Made by a program: the position numbers and the translations under genes. DNA of 64,000 nt, from positions 1-64,000 of the forward strand of contig CAYZZU010000012.1 in the NCBI GenBank assembly GCA_964483105.1, in the 5' to 3' direction. Positions 9,002-18,320 of the stretch are shown piece by piece; positions within the stretch are counted from its first letter, which is position 1; every line of letters begins with the position of its first letter. Below the pieces are notes generated by a model, which did not search any database, was not told the origin of the DNA, and saw only the letters and a program-made list of their open reading frames with translations. The stretch is from CAYZZU01 sp964483105. Its GTDB lineage: Bacteria; CG2-30-53-67.

Positions 9002-10147
9002 ATGGCGGATACCACTACTGTCAAACCTGATCTGAATTTCATCAGGGAACTCAAGAGTGCCGGCGGTGATACACTGAAACGGTGTTATCAATGTGCGACC
9101 TGTTCGGTTATCTGCCCGCAATCCCCGGATCACAAGCCGTTCCCCCGAAAGGAGATGATCTGGGCCGGTTGGGGGCTGAAGGAGAAGCTGGTTGCGGATC
9201 CTGACATCTGGCTCTGTCATCATTGCGGGGATTGCACAGCGTACTGTCCAAGAGGCGCCAAACCGGGTGAGGTCCTGGGAGCTGCCCGTAAGCAGGCCAT
9301 TCTGCATTTTGCGCCGGTCACGACCCTGGCCAGGGCGGTCAATGACCGCGGCGCCATGCTCAAGGTTCTTGCGCTTCCGGTGGTGATTCTCTTGATTGCG
9401 GCCCTGATCACTCCCGTGCTGAATCATGCCCTTCCGAAGTCTCTTTATCATGAAGGGGCCTTCGGAATGTTTATCAATACCTGGCTCGTGGACGGCATTT
9501 TCACGTCGGCGGCCCTCTTTGCGCTCTGGTCCGCCTACATGGGAATCACCTCCATGTGGAAGGCGATGAAGGCGAATTCCGATCAGGCGGTCAGCGGTCC
9601 TGTCGGACAGGGTTTAATCGCCGTGATCCGGGATATCCTGTCACACACCAAGTTCAAGGATTGCGACGTCAACCGTGAACGTTCCACGGCCCACCTGCTG
9701 ACGTTTTACGCCTTCATCGGTCTGGCCGTGACCACCACACTCGGTTTCATTATCATGTACTTCACCGGGGAGGTATCGATCCTGGGGCGGATGTTGTTCA
9801 TTCTGATGAAGTTTATCGGGAATATCAGCGCCATCGCTCTGATGGCGGGCACCGTGCTGTTGGTGGTGAACCGGAAGTCCAAGGATGAAAAGTCCGGACT
9901 GGGGACCTATTTCGACTGGGGATTTCTTCTGGTCGTTCTGCTTGTCGGATTCACGGGTTTTCTGGCCCAACTGGTTCGATTTATGGGCGCGGACATCCAT
10001 GATCCGAACTTCCTGGCGAAGGCGATCTATTTTATTCACCTGGTTTGTGTCTTCTATCTCTTTGCTTACGCTCCCTATTCGAAATTTGCGCATCTTTTCT
10101 ACAGAACCACCGCTCTGGTCTTTGCACGGGTGAGCAACCGAAGCTGA
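9002..10147 (+). CDS. qmoC: Quinone-interacting membrane-bound oxidoreductase, QmoC
   Basis: QmoC fuses an HdrC-like ferredoxin domain with an HdrE/NarI-like cytochrome b membrane domain and oxidises menaquinol. The N-terminal part has two [4Fe-4S] motifs, Cys28, 31, 34, 38 and Cys72, 75, 78, 82. After residue 115 there are about six hydrophobic segments (roughly 118-140, 152-178, 228-252, 262-285, 305-330, 340-365) with His residues able to bind haem b. Length 381 is normal. RBS GGAGG lies 8 bases before the ATG. A 66-base gap with a small GGGGGAC/GTCCTCC hairpin separates it from qmoB, and sat follows within 90 bases. Confidence 0.96.
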   Translation: MADTTTVKPDLNFIRELKSAGGDTLKRCYQCATCSVICPQSPDHKPFPRKEMIWAGWGLKEKLVADPDIWLCHHCGDCTAYCPRGAKPGEVLGAARKQAILHFAPVTTLARAVNDRGAMLKVLALPVVILLIAALITPVLNHALPKSLYHEGAFGMFINTWLVDGIFTSAALFALWSAYMGITSMWKAMKANSDQAVSGPVGQGLIAVIRDILSHTKFKDCDVNRERSTAHLLTFYAFIGLAVTTTLGFIIMYFTGEVSILGRMLFILMKFIGNISAIALMAGTVLLVVNRKSKDEKSGLGTYFDWGFLLVVLLVGFTGFLAQLVRFMGADIHDPNFLAKAIYFIHLVCVFYLFAYAPYSKFAHLFYRTTALVFARVSNRS

Positions 10148-10233
10148 TCTTGAAGCATTCTTTTTAACAGGAGAGGTCGAACACCCCCCGGCTGGAAAGG
10201 GTGGGACCTCGGAATATTCAGAAGGAGGAAAAC

Positions 10234-11463
10234 ATGTCCAAGTTAGTGGAACCACATGGTGGGCAGGGACTCAAACCGTTGCTGCTGAAAGGTGAAGAAC
10301 TCGAAGCCGCCAGGGAGAAGGCGAAATCCCTGACTCAGGTCCGAATGTCCTCCAGGGAGACGGGGGATCTCATCATGTTGGGAATCGGTGGTTTTACCCC
10401 CCTGGACGGCTTCATGGGGCGGGACGACTGGAAAGGGGTCTGTGAAAATTACACCATGGCGGACGGTCTGTTCTGGCCGATCCCGATCACCCTCTCCACC
10501 AACAAGGGGAAGGCCGATTCGATCCAGGTCGGAGAGGAAGTCGCCTTGGTCAGTGAGGAGACCGGTGAGTTGATGGGTTCCATGGTAGTGAACGAGAAGT
10601 ACGAGATGACCCTGGCGGATAAGGAGTTTGAATGCCAGCACGTCTTCAAGACCACGGAGACGGCGCATCCCGGTGTAGCCAAGGTGATGGAACAGGATGA
10701 TGTCAATCTCGCAGGTCCCGTCAAGGTATTCAGTGAAGGGGAATTCCCGAAGAAGTATCCCGGAATCTACATGACACCGGCGGAAACGCGCAAGATTTTC
10801 GAAGAGAAAGGGTGGAGCACGGTAGCGGCCTTCCAGACCCGGAACCCGATGCACCGTTCCCACGAATACCTGACCAAGATCGCCATCGAGATCTGTGACG
10901 GAGTCCTGATCCACCAGCTTCTCGGAAAGCTCAAGCCCGGAGATATTCCCGCGGAAGTTCGGAGCGAGGCGATCGGAACGCTGATCGAGAAATACTTCGT
11001 CAAGGATACCGTGATCCAGGCCGGGTATCCTCTGGATATGCGTTACGCGGGGCCCCGTGAGGCCTTGTTGCATGCCCTGTTCCGGCAGAATTATGGGTGC
11101 AGTCACCTGATCGTCGGTAGGGATCATGCCGGTGTGGGGGACTATTACGGTCCCTTTGACGCCCACAAGATCTTTGACGAGATTCCGGAGGATGCGCTTC
11201 AGACCAAACCGCTGAAGATCGACTGGACCTTCTATTGCACCAAATGTGACGGCATGGCCTCCATGAAGACCTGTTGCCACGGCAAGGAAGACCGGCTGCT
11301 CCTGTCCGGGACCAAGCTCCGGAAGATGCTGTCTGAAGGTGCTGATGTGCCGGACCACTTCAGTCGTCCCGAGGTGCTGACGATCCTGCGGAAATACTAT
11401 GCCTCTTTGAAGGAAGACGAAAAAGTGGAGATTAAGCTCCATAAGGCGGCCACAGGAGAATAG
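10234..11463 (+). CDS. sat: Sulfate adenylyltransferase (ATP sulfurylase)
   Basis: Sat activates sulfate with ATP to APS, the substrate of AprBA. The 409-residue protein is the homomeric dissimilatory type. The nucleotide-binding [13 protein letters not shown] motif is present at about residues 197-209 and GRDHAGVG at about 290-297. A C-terminal zinc-binding set of Cys residues (FYCTKCDGM and TCCHGKE) is seen in Sat of sulfate reducers. The ATG at 10234 is preferred over upstream starts since GGAGG lies 5 bases upstream. The gene is last in the apr-qmo-sat block, whereas sat precedes apr in many sulfate reducers. Confidence 0.97.
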   Translation: MSKLVEPHGGQGLKPLLLKGEELEAAREKAKSLTQVRMSSRETGDLIMLGIGGFTPLDGFMGRDDWKGVCENYTMADGLFWPIPITLSTNKGKADSIQVGEEVALVSEETGELMGSMVVNEKYEMTLADKEFECQHVFKTTETAHPGVAKVMEQDDVNLAGPVKVFSEGEFPKKYPGIYMTPAETRKIFEEKGWSTVAAFQTRNPMHRSHEYLTKIAIEICDGVLIHQLLGKLKPGDIPAEVRSEAIGTLIEKYFVKDTVIQAGYPLDMRYAGPREALLHALFRQNYGCSHLIVGRDHAGVGDYYGPFDAHKIFDEIPEDALQTKPLKIDWTFYCTKCDGMASMKTCCHGKEDRLLLSGTKLRKMLSEGADVPDHFSRPEVLTILRKYYASLKEDEKVEIKLHKAATGE

Positions 11464-11485
11464 TGGCGATGAAGGGAGAAGGATT

Positions 11486-11520
11486 ACGGGGGATACGGCA
11501 TATCAAGCCGTATCCCCCGT
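11486..11520 (+). terminator. 14-bp hairpin downstream of sat
   Basis: Perfect arms ACGGGGGATACGGC (11486-11499) and GCCGTATCCCCCGT (11507-11520) with a 7-base loop. As with the aprA-qmoA hairpin, no U-run follows. It may stabilise the sat 3' end or partially terminate, with the small gene at 11539 as the read-through product. Confidence 0.6.
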
Positions 11521-11538
11521 GCCGAAAGGGGGAAAATC

Positions 11539-11889
11539 ATGTCAGGCCCAAAATATCAGCATAATCCCTTCATCGAAAATTTCTGCTATCAGCTTGTGGC
11601 GCAGAAAATGAATGTCGAGGAAATGGAGGTAGCCACGATCGACCAGATCGCGGAGGATCTTTATACGCGGTTTGAGTCACTCCTGGGGAGGCACATCGTG
11701 GAGTCCCTTCCGGAAGAAAAACGGAAGGAATTCCAGGCGCGGATGGGGGAGATCCATCTACAAAAGGATGCGGACAACCTGGATATGGTGGCCTCTATCT
11801 TCGGTGATGTGGCTGTGGATGCCATGGAGTTCAACAAGATCCTGAGAAGTAGCCTGAAAGACCTCACGGACGAGTTCCTGAACAGTTGA
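11539..11889 (+). CDS. Conserved-looking small helical protein, unknown
   Basis: I do not recognise this 116-residue protein with confidence. It is predicted soluble, mostly helical and acidic, without Cys clusters or membrane segments, and has a Tyr/Phe-rich N-terminus (NPFIENFCYQLV). A GGGGGA site lies a few bases before the ATG. It sits 75 bases after sat in the same orientation, so it may be transcribed with the sulfate genes through the hairpin at 11486-11520. It converges with lapB. The codon pattern fits its neighbours, supporting a real gene. A role in sulfate reduction is only suggested by position. Confidence 0.65.
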   Translation: MSGPKYQHNPFIENFCYQLVAQKMNVEEMEVATIDQIAEDLYTRFESLLGRHIVESLPEEKRKEFQARMGEIHLQKDADNLDMVASIFGDVAVDAMEFNKILRSSLKDLTDEFLNS

Positions 11890-11971
11890 GATGCCTTTCT
11901 GCCGGAGACCGTGAAAGCAGCCGGCTGGAATTTCCCATCCCGGTTCCTGTCAGTTCCTTCCGAAACGGGGA

Positions 11972-13129
11972 TTAATGAACATACGTGTCCCAATTCTTGC
12001 ACTGGGGACAACGCCAGAGCATCTGCTTGGATTCAAAACCGCAATGGCTGCAGTGGTAGAACAGATATCGCGCTGAGAAAATATCCATCAGAATTTGAAG
12101 TTGTTTCCGGACCTCATCCACCTGTCCGAGCGCCAGATAGGATTCTCCAAGCTTTTGATGTGCCTCGATACAGTTGGAACGAATCTGAATGACCTCCTGA
12201 TATTCCCGAATGGCCGCGTCCAGATCTCCCTTCCGGAAATAGTGGTCGCCCAGGACCAGCCGGGTTTGCAGGTCATTCGGATGCTTCCGGACATTTCGCT
12301 GATAGATTTTTTCCATTTCATCGTAACGGCCCATCTCGTAATAGGAGTTTTCCAGACGTTTGTAGGTCAGAAAAGCGAATTCCGGGGTGCGCCGCGTCAC
12401 CCCTTCCCACATCTCGATCGCCTTTTCATATCTCTTCTGGCCATGAAACAGATCACCCAGATGGAGATAGGCGTCCGCGCATTTCGGGTCGATCTGGATG
12501 GCCTTGCGATAGGCCCGGATCGCCTCATCGATTTTTCCCTGTTCCTGAAGTGCCTTTGCAATCTCGGTTTGAAGATGTGATAGAATCATTGTATCCTTGG
12601 ACTTCGTCAGTTTCTGGATCTGTATCTGAGTCTGCAGTGCCTTGTCCCAGCTTTTTTCATCTTCGTAGATCTTCTCGAGGTGTTGGTGGGCCTGTAGGTG
12701 ACGCGGATTCAATTGGATGACATGCTGAAAGGTTTCAATGGCGCTGTCGAAGAGACCGGCCTTCTGGTAGTCCAGGGCCAGATCAAAGTAGGCCTGAATC
12801 AGGATCTTTTTATCCAGGGATGGACGCACAATGATACTCTGGTGGATGCGGATTGCTCGCCCGACCTCCCCTTTGGAGCGGAAGAGGCTCCCGAGGCCGA
12901 GATAAACCTCGACGGTTTCTGAATCCACTTCAACCATCCGCGTGAATTCCTCGATCGCCTTGTCGTGTTCATTCGAAAGGATGTAGTTCAGGCTCTTGTA
13001 AAACCCCGGGTGGTTCCGGGAAGGAGAGGATTGTTTCCGTGTCCGGCGGGGGAGAAGGCGACCCGCCGCCGTACCCGCAAGAAAACCGATCCCGATCATA
13101 AGGAGGGTACCGACAGGGGGGAGGATCAT
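11972..13129 (-). CDS. lapB: TPR protein LapB (YciM), LPS assembly regulator
   Basis: The 385-residue protein has an N-terminal membrane anchor (residues about 3-25), about nine TPR repeats, and a C-terminal rubredoxin-like knuckle with two CxxC pairs (CSHC and CPQC near residues 357-378). This layout is that of LapB/YciM, which in enterics regulates LpxC proteolysis by FtsH and couples LPS synthesis to export. Its start overlaps the stop of lapA by four bases (ATGA), the usual lapAB order. The call is by architecture; in this lineage the partner protease is not shown. The protein is expected on the cytoplasmic side of the inner membrane. Confidence 0.92.
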   Translation of the reverse strand: MILPPVGTLLMIGIGFLAGTAAGRLLPRRTRKQSSPSRNHPGFYKSLNYILSNEHDKAIEEFTRMVEVDSETVEVYLGLGSLFRSKGEVGRAIRIHQSIIVRPSLDKKILIQAYFDLALDYQKAGLFDSAIETFQHVIQLNPRHLQAHQHLEKIYEDEKSWDKALQTQIQIQKLTKSKDTMILSHLQTEIAKALQEQGKIDEAIRAYRKAIQIDPKCADAYLHLGDLFHGQKRYEKAIEMWEGVTRRTPEFAFLTYKRLENSYYEMGRYDEMEKIYQRNVRKHPNDLQTRLVLGDHYFRKGDLDAAIREYQEVIQIRSNCIEAHQKLGESYLALGQVDEVRKQLQILMDIFSARYLFYHCSHCGFESKQMLWRCPQCKNWDTYVH

Positions 13130-13470
13130 GCGGAGCCTTTCTCGGAGTCAGGGTTGTGTTGAGACGGAATTCCGATTTTTTCCGATTCAATGATCGGCAT
13201 CTTGCGGAGTGAATTCAGCTCTCCTTCAATCCGTTTTTTCTCTTTTTTCAGGGCCCGCAATTTCCCTTTTAATTTCAGTTTTTCAAAGAAACCGATCAAG
13301 AGGGCCAGGATCATACCAACCAGCAGCGAGATCAGAAGGAGAAGAAAAAGCGGGATTTCGATAAAGGATTGTTGTGTATAGAAGAGGCGCACATTCTCCA
13401 TGTTAATGTTGGAGAAGAAGAGCAGAACCAGAAAGACCAGCAACGCCAGGATCATTTTCAGTACCAGCAT
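13126..13470 (-). CDS. lapA: LapA family (DUF1049) inner membrane protein
   Basis: The 114-residue protein has two hydrophobic segments (about residues 3-22 and 41-62) joined by a short polar stretch with the NxxxVxLxY-type LapA signature (NMENVRLFY), then a basic, coiled-coil-like cytoplasmic tail (about 65-95). This is the DUF1049/LapA design. It lies directly upstream of and overlaps lapB. LapA acts with LapB in LPS assembly in enterics. GGAG is placed 8 bases before the ATG. Confidence 0.88.
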   Translation of the reverse strand: MLVLKMILALLVFLVLLFFSNINMENVRLFYTQQSFIEIPLFLLLLISLLVGMILALLIGFFEKLKLKGKLRALKKEKKRIEGELNSLRKMPIIESEKIGIPSQHNPDSEKGSA

Positions 13471-13475
13471 AATGA

Positions 13476-13679
13476 TTACTCCGGGAAAGGGTTCATTGAA
13501 TTGTGGATCGCCAGGATGAATACTGACGGATCGGGCATTCCAGTTGAAGTCTGAATCGTCTTTCTCCTGCCACCCTTCAGCCTGTTCACCTGCTGCATCA
13601 TAATTCCTTGAAAGTCTTTCCTTTTCAGTCCACCGGTCCGGTAGTTACGGAAAATAACACAGGTCGCCTCAAAGATCAA
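13476..13679 (-). CDS. Possible small gene between pilR and lapA
   Basis: A 67-residue frame starting with TTG ends 5 bases before lapA. The frame stays open upstream to the pilR end but without an ATG or GTG. AGGAAAGG abuts the TTG, which is poor spacing. The sequence is basic in the middle and matches nothing I know. It may be a real small protein, the decayed 3' end of a gene, or just the pilR-lapA spacer. Confidence 0.25.
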   Translation of the reverse strand: MIFEATCVIFRNYRTGGLKRKDFQGIMMQQVNRLKGGRRKTIQTSTGMPDPSVFILAIHNSMNPFPE

Positions 13680-13732
13680 CCTTTCCTGTTTTTCCGGAGA
13701 AAATTTTCCGGGGGCGAACCAGGCCGTCGGTT

Positions 13733-15115
13733 TCAGGACTCTTTGCCTTTTCCCCTGGATCCGATTTCATATTTACTGAGTTTATACCGGAAGGAACGAA
13801 AGCTCATATTCAGTATTCGTGCGGCCTCTTTCTTGACCCATCCGGATTTTTCGAGTGCCTTTAAGAGAAGAGACTTTTCCATGTCCGTGATGATGCGGTC
13901 AAAATCCAAACCTTCCGAAGGCATATGCACAAAGTCCGGGAGATTCTCCTCGTGTCCGGAAACAATCCGCCTCGGAAGACTTTCCAAGGTAATCTGCCTT
14001 CCCTGGGTCATGACGACCGCGCGTTCGATGACGTTCTCCAGTTCCCGGACATTTCCTTTCCATTCCTGCCGGATTAGGAGATCCATACATTCCTGGGTGA
14101 TTCCCATTGTCTTGTCGGGGGAATACTTCTTGAGAAAATGTCCCACCAGAAGAGGAATATCCTCTCTTCTCTCCCGGAGTGGAGGGGCCTCGATCGGGAT
14201 GACATTCAGGCGGTAGTAGAGGTCTTCCCGGAATCTCTTTTCGTGAACAATCTTCTCGAGATCCCGATTGGTGGCGGCGATAATCCGGACATCCACACGG
14301 ATGTTGTCAATTCCGCCGATCCGGCGGAATTCCTGATCCTGGAGGACTCGCAGCAACTTTACCTGCATGGAGGGATTCATCTCTCCGATTTCATCCAGGA
14401 GGAGGGTTCCTCCGTCGGCCGCTTCAAAGAGGCCTTTTTTGTTCTCCGCGGCGCCTGTGAAAGCCCCTTTCTGGTGCCCGAAGAGTTCGGATTCCAGGAG
14501 GTTTTCCGGGAGGGCGCCGCAATTGACAGTCACAAAGGGTTTCTCTTTGCGGCGGCTTAACCGGTGGATGGCCCGCGCAATCAGTTCCTTGCCTGTCCCG
14601 CTTTCTCCGGTGATCAGGATGTTGCTTCTGCTGGAGGCTGTTTTCCGGATGATTTCAAAAACTGACTTCATGGCGGGACTCTTCCCGATGATCTCTTCCA
14701 GGCCGTTTATGGCATACAATTCCTGCCGGAGAAGTGTATTCTCCTGCTCCAGTCGTTTCTTTTCAAGGGCGTTTTGAATAATGATCTTGATCTCGTCGAC
14801 TTTAAAGGGCTTGACCACGTAATCAATGGCTCCCTTCTTCATGGCTTCGACGGCGCTGTCGGTGGAACCGAAAGCCGTAATGATCAGGACTTGCGTGTCC
14901 GGTGAGACGGCGTGGATTCTCTCTAAAAGCTGGATGCCGTTCATGCCGGGCATTTTGATATCAGAGATCACAAGGGAGAAAATCTCTTTTTCGATCCACT
15001 TCAGGCATTGGTCCGCGTTTTCCGCCGTCTTGACCCGATAACCTTCTTTTCCCAGCAGGATGGCAAGAAACTCCCTCATGCTCTTTTCATCATCGACAAC
15101 AAGAATGGAATGCAT
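13733..15115 (-). CDS. pilR: Sigma-54-dependent response regulator PilR
   Basis: This NtrC-family activator has a receiver domain (residues 1-120, phospho-Asp in SDIKMPG), an AAA+ domain (about 140-375) with Walker A GESGTGKE and an intact GAFTGA sigma-54 contact loop, and a C-terminal Fis-type helix-turn-helix (about 415-450). It follows pilS with a 3-base gap and stands next to pilBTC, so it most likely is PilR, which in Pseudomonas and Myxococcus activates pilA from a -24/-12 promoter. No pilA lies in the window, so its target is elsewhere. AGGAG precedes the ATG at a spacing of 7. Confidence 0.9.
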   Translation of the reverse strand: MHSILVVDDEKSMREFLAILLGKEGYRVKTAENADQCLKWIEKEIFSLVISDIKMPGMNGIQLLERIHAVSPDTQVLIITAFGSTDSAVEAMKKGAIDYVVKPFKVDEIKIIIQNALEKKRLEQENTLLRQELYAINGLEEIIGKSPAMKSVFEIIRKTASSRSNILITGESGTGKELIARAIHRLSRRKEKPFVTVNCGALPENLLESELFGHQKGAFTGAAENKKGLFEAADGGTLLLDEIGEMNPSMQVKLLRVLQDQEFRRIGGIDNIRVDVRIIAATNRDLEKIVHEKRFREDLYYRLNVIPIEAPPLRERREDIPLLVGHFLKKYSPDKTMGITQECMDLLIRQEWKGNVRELENVIERAVVMTQGRQITLESLPRRIVSGHEENLPDFVHMPSEGLDFDRIITDMEKSLLLKALEKSGWVKKEAARILNMSFRSFRYKLSKYEIGSRGKGKES

Positions 15116-15118
15116 GGG

Positions 15119-16837
15119 TTACTCCTGGTGGATTGCGGAGGGAACCGCTTCGGGTAAATAAAGATGGAAAACCGTCCCCCGCCCGGAAGAACTGACCACG
15201 TCCACCCATCCGTGATGTTGTTGCGTGATCTGGTGGACAATGGCGAGCCCCAGTCCGGAACCGCTCCCTTTTGTCGTGTGAAAGGGGAAGAAGATTTTCT
15301 CCTTGATCTTGGGATCGATACCGGTTCCGGTATCCGATACGGAGACACGGATCATGGAGGAGTTCGGCCTCTCCCCCTGGAACGGAGGGGGAGAGGTTCC
15401 CTTCCGGGTCTGAATGCGTAAAATACCGCCTTCGGGCATGGCCTCGATCGCGTTGGTTACGAGATTCCAGAGAACCTGCCGGATGGCCATGGAATCGACG
15501 TTCACCAGGAGGTGCTCATCCATCTCCGTTTGGATCCGTATGTTCTCATGGATGTGTTTCCCCCGCTTCAGAAGGGTGATCGCGTCTTCAATGAGATCCC
15601 GGATCGATTCCGGTTTGCAACGCAGCGGTCGGGGTCTGGCGTAGACGAGGAAGTTGCCGATCAGGTCGTTTAAACGGTCTGTTTCCTTGAGGATGATGTC
15701 CATGAGTTTCCGGTTTTCGGGGCTTAAATCAAGCTCTGACCGAAGGACCTGAATCGATCCGCTCATGGAGGCAAGCGGGTTTCGAATTTCATGGGCGATT
15801 CCGGCGGAAAGTTCTCCGATCATGGCGAGTTGTTCCTTCCGCTTGATCTTCTCTTCGAGTGCCTTGAACCGGGTCAGGTCCTGAAAGGTGCAGATCAATC
15901 CCTTCGGAGTCCCGCTTTTATTCAGCAGCATGGAGAGAGTCATGCCCAGGATCATATCACTCCCGTTGCGTGCGCTGTAGCGGATTTCGAATCGGCTGAA
16001 GCCTTCTTTATTCTGCATTCGCGATAGACGCGAAAGACAGGTCCGGACTTCCTGGTAGGGGAACAGTTGGTTCAGTTCCATTCTCCGGATCTCTTCTCCG
16101 GGGATTTGGAGAATGGTTTCGGAAGAGTGGTTGACCGACGTGATCCGTCCGGAAAGATCGGTAGTGATCAGTCCGCTTGTGACGCTCTGGATAATGTTTT
16201 CATGAAGTGCCTGAAGGTCTTCAATGCTGTCTTCTTTCAGGCGGATTTCCTCCCGGGCTTTTTGGAGGCGGCGTGCGAGATGGTTGCTTAAAAACGCCAC
16301 GAGGAAAAAGGAAAAGAGGTTGAGGAAGACCCGGTAATAGAGTTGTACCGATCCATAGGAAACCAGGAGGCCGGGATGGGACGGAGCCTGTTTCAGTACA
16401 TTCACGTAGAAGAGGATTAGATAGGCGGCCGAACTGAGCAGGGCCGTGGCGAGGCTTCCCTCCTGGTAGCGCAGAATGCTCCCGCTCAGGATGGTCAACA
16501 AATACAGAAAAACAAAGGGACTTTCAATCCCTCCGGTGATGTCGAGAATCCCGGTAATGAAGATGATGTCCCCGATCACCTGGAAGTAGCAGAACCACAC
16601 CGGATTCTTCAGGTATTGGAACAGGACCGCCGAGACCACGGTCAACAGGTAGGAATAAACGATCAGGTAAAAGAGAAAGCGAAAGGAAGAGACCAGTTCC
16701 GTATGCGGGCCGCGGCGGCTGATCAGGATGGTCACTCCGAAGAGGAAGGTGACGAGAATCACCCGCAGGAACATGAGCCACTTTAATTTCAGGAAGAGGT
16801 CGTTTACGGATGGTGAGCGCGTCTCAGTCATGATCAT
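15119..16837 (-). CDS. pilS: PAS sensor histidine kinase PilS
   Basis: The 572-residue kinase has six hydrophobic segments in the first 190 residues (the PilS-type integral membrane sensor), a PAS domain (about 210-320), a HisKA dimerisation helix pair with the phospho-His in GIAHEIRNPL, and an HATPase domain with the N box NLVTNAIEAMP and G box GSGLGLAI. The partner is the adjacent PilR. Two ATG starts (16837 and 16831) are possible and neither has a clear ribosome-binding site. In Pseudomonas PilS senses pilin in the membrane; the same may hold here. The 235 bp upstream hold nothing else I could identify. Confidence 0.9.
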   Translation of the reverse strand: MIMTETRSPSVNDLFLKLKWLMFLRVILVTFLFGVTILISRRGPHTELVSSFRFLFYLIVYSYLLTVVSAVLFQYLKNPVWFCYFQVIGDIIFITGILDITGGIESPFVFLYLLTILSGSILRYQEGSLATALLSSAAYLILFYVNVLKQAPSHPGLLVSYGSVQLYYRVFLNLFSFFLVAFLSNHLARRLQKAREEIRLKEDSIEDLQALHENIIQSVTSGLITTDLSGRITSVNHSSETILQIPGEEIRRMELNQLFPYQEVRTCLSRLSRMQNKEGFSRFEIRYSARNGSDMILGMTLSMLLNKSGTPKGLICTFQDLTRFKALEEKIKRKEQLAMIGELSAGIAHEIRNPLASMSGSIQVLRSELDLSPENRKLMDIILKETDRLNDLIGNFLVYARPRPLRCKPESIRDLIEDAITLLKRGKHIHENIRIQTEMDEHLLVNVDSMAIRQVLWNLVTNAIEAMPEGGILRIQTRKGTSPPPFQGERPNSSMIRVSVSDTGTGIDPKIKEKIFFPFHTTKGSGSGLGLAIVHQITQQHHGWVDVVSSSGRGTVFHLYLPEAVPSAIHQE

Positions 16838-17072
16838 CGGGTGGAATGAAAAACGACATTGCGATCGTGGACTGCCTCTTTACGTTCCGTTGGGGAGGCG
16901 CGTCCAAAAGCGAAACCGGGGCTGTTCAGGAAATACGCCGGTATTGCGACACCTTACCCTGTCTGTGTCCCGAACCCTGTGTCATGCCACGAAGAGCGGA
17001 TCCGGTGGCGAGCCGCAGGGAGTCGGATCGGCAACGATCTTTGAACCTGATCCTATTTACGGGCCGGGGCGC

Positions 17073-18284
17073 CTAATGGATCATATCCGCCATTCGGAAT
17101 ACCGGGAGGTACATGGAGACCACCAGAAACCCTACGGTCCCTCCCAGGAAGACCATCATCATGGGTTCCAACATGGAGGTCAGCGCCCCCACGGCATTGT
17201 CCACTTCTTCATCGTAGAAATCGGCGATTTTGGATAACATCGCGTCCAGCGCCCCGGTTTGTTCTCCCACACCGATCATCTGAACCACCATGGGAGGAAA
17301 TACGTTGGTCTCGGCCAGGGGCTCGGAGATGGTCTTTCCTTCCTGGATGCTCTCCCGGGTTTTCAGGACAGCTTCTTCGATGATCTTGTTGTTGGCGGTG
17401 CGGGCGACGATCTCCAGTCCGTCCAGGATGGGAACTCCACTGCTGATGAGAGTTCCAAGAGTTCGCGTGAATTTCGCCACCGCAACTTTCCGGATGAGGG
17501 GACCGATCACGGGGAGCCGGAGCAGGGTGGCGTGAATGGCCCGTTTGAAACGTCCGCTCCGTTTGTAGGCGGCCCGGAAGGCCAGGACGAAGACCACAAT
17601 CCCCAAAAGGATATAGAGTATATTCGCCTTTAAGAACTGGCTCATCGCAATGACCAATTGAGTCGGTGCCGGAAGGGTTCCCCCGAATCCTGCGAACATT
17701 TTCTGAAACACGGGGATGACGTAGATCATGATGATTGCGACAACGACCACGGCGACACTGATGACGGTGGCGGGGTAGACCATGGCGCCTTTGACCTTTT
17801 TTTTCAGCTTCATGGCCTTTTCGATATAGCCCGCCAGCCGGTTGAGGATTGTGTCCAGAATTCCGCCTACCTCTCCCGCTTCCACCATGTTCACGTAGAG
17901 GCCGCTGAAGACGTTCGGGTGTTTACGCAGAGCGTCGGCGTAAGTGGAACCGGCTTCCACATCCTGCTTGACACTCCCGATGACCTTAGCGAAGACTTTG
18001 TTCTCGGTTTGAGAAGAGAGGATATCCAGACATTGAACCAGGGGCAGGCCGGCGTCGATCATCGTTGCAAACTGGCGGGTAAAGATGACAATCTCCCCCT
18101 CCTTAATGCCGCGGCCCAATCCGGGGATTTTGATCTCAATGTCCTTCTGTTTTCGCTTCAGTGAGGTGGCGCGGACCCCTTGCTGCCTGAGGACTGCCGC
18201 CGCCTCATCTCTGGAGGCTGCCTCGATCACTCCCTTTTTGATCCCACCGCTACTGGTCTTGCCGGCGTACTCAAAGACTTTCAT
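17073..18284 (-). CDS. pilC: Type IV pilus inner-membrane platform protein PilC
   Basis: PilC is the GspF-family platform protein that couples pilus ATPases to pilin assembly. The 403-residue protein has two tandem T2SSF domains (about 68-192 and 270-392) and three hydrophobic helices (about 168-192, 220-240 and 375-398). GGGAG lies before the ATG. It is third in a pilB-pilT-pilC run, 36 bases after pilT. Length and layout are typical, so I favour pilus over type II secretion, supported by the pilT neighbour. Confidence 0.93.
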   Translation of the reverse strand: MKVFEYAGKTSSGGIKKGVIEAASRDEAAAVLRQQGVRATSLKRKQKDIEIKIPGLGRGIKEGEIVIFTRQFATMIDAGLPLVQCLDILSSQTENKVFAKVIGSVKQDVEAGSTYADALRKHPNVFSGLYVNMVEAGEVGGILDTILNRLAGYIEKAMKLKKKVKGAMVYPATVISVAVVVVAIIMIYVIPVFQKMFAGFGGTLPAPTQLVIAMSQFLKANILYILLGIVVFVLAFRAAYKRSGRFKRAIHATLLRLPVIGPLIRKVAVAKFTRTLGTLISSGVPILDGLEIVARTANNKIIEEAVLKTRESIQEGKTISEPLAETNVFPPMVVQMIGVGEQTGALDAMLSKIADFYDEEVDNAVGALTSMLEPMMMVFLGGTVGFLVVSMYLPVFRMADMIH

Positions 18285-18320
18285 GACTTGATCTCCCGGG
18301 TGGTAATGCCTTTTCGAAGG

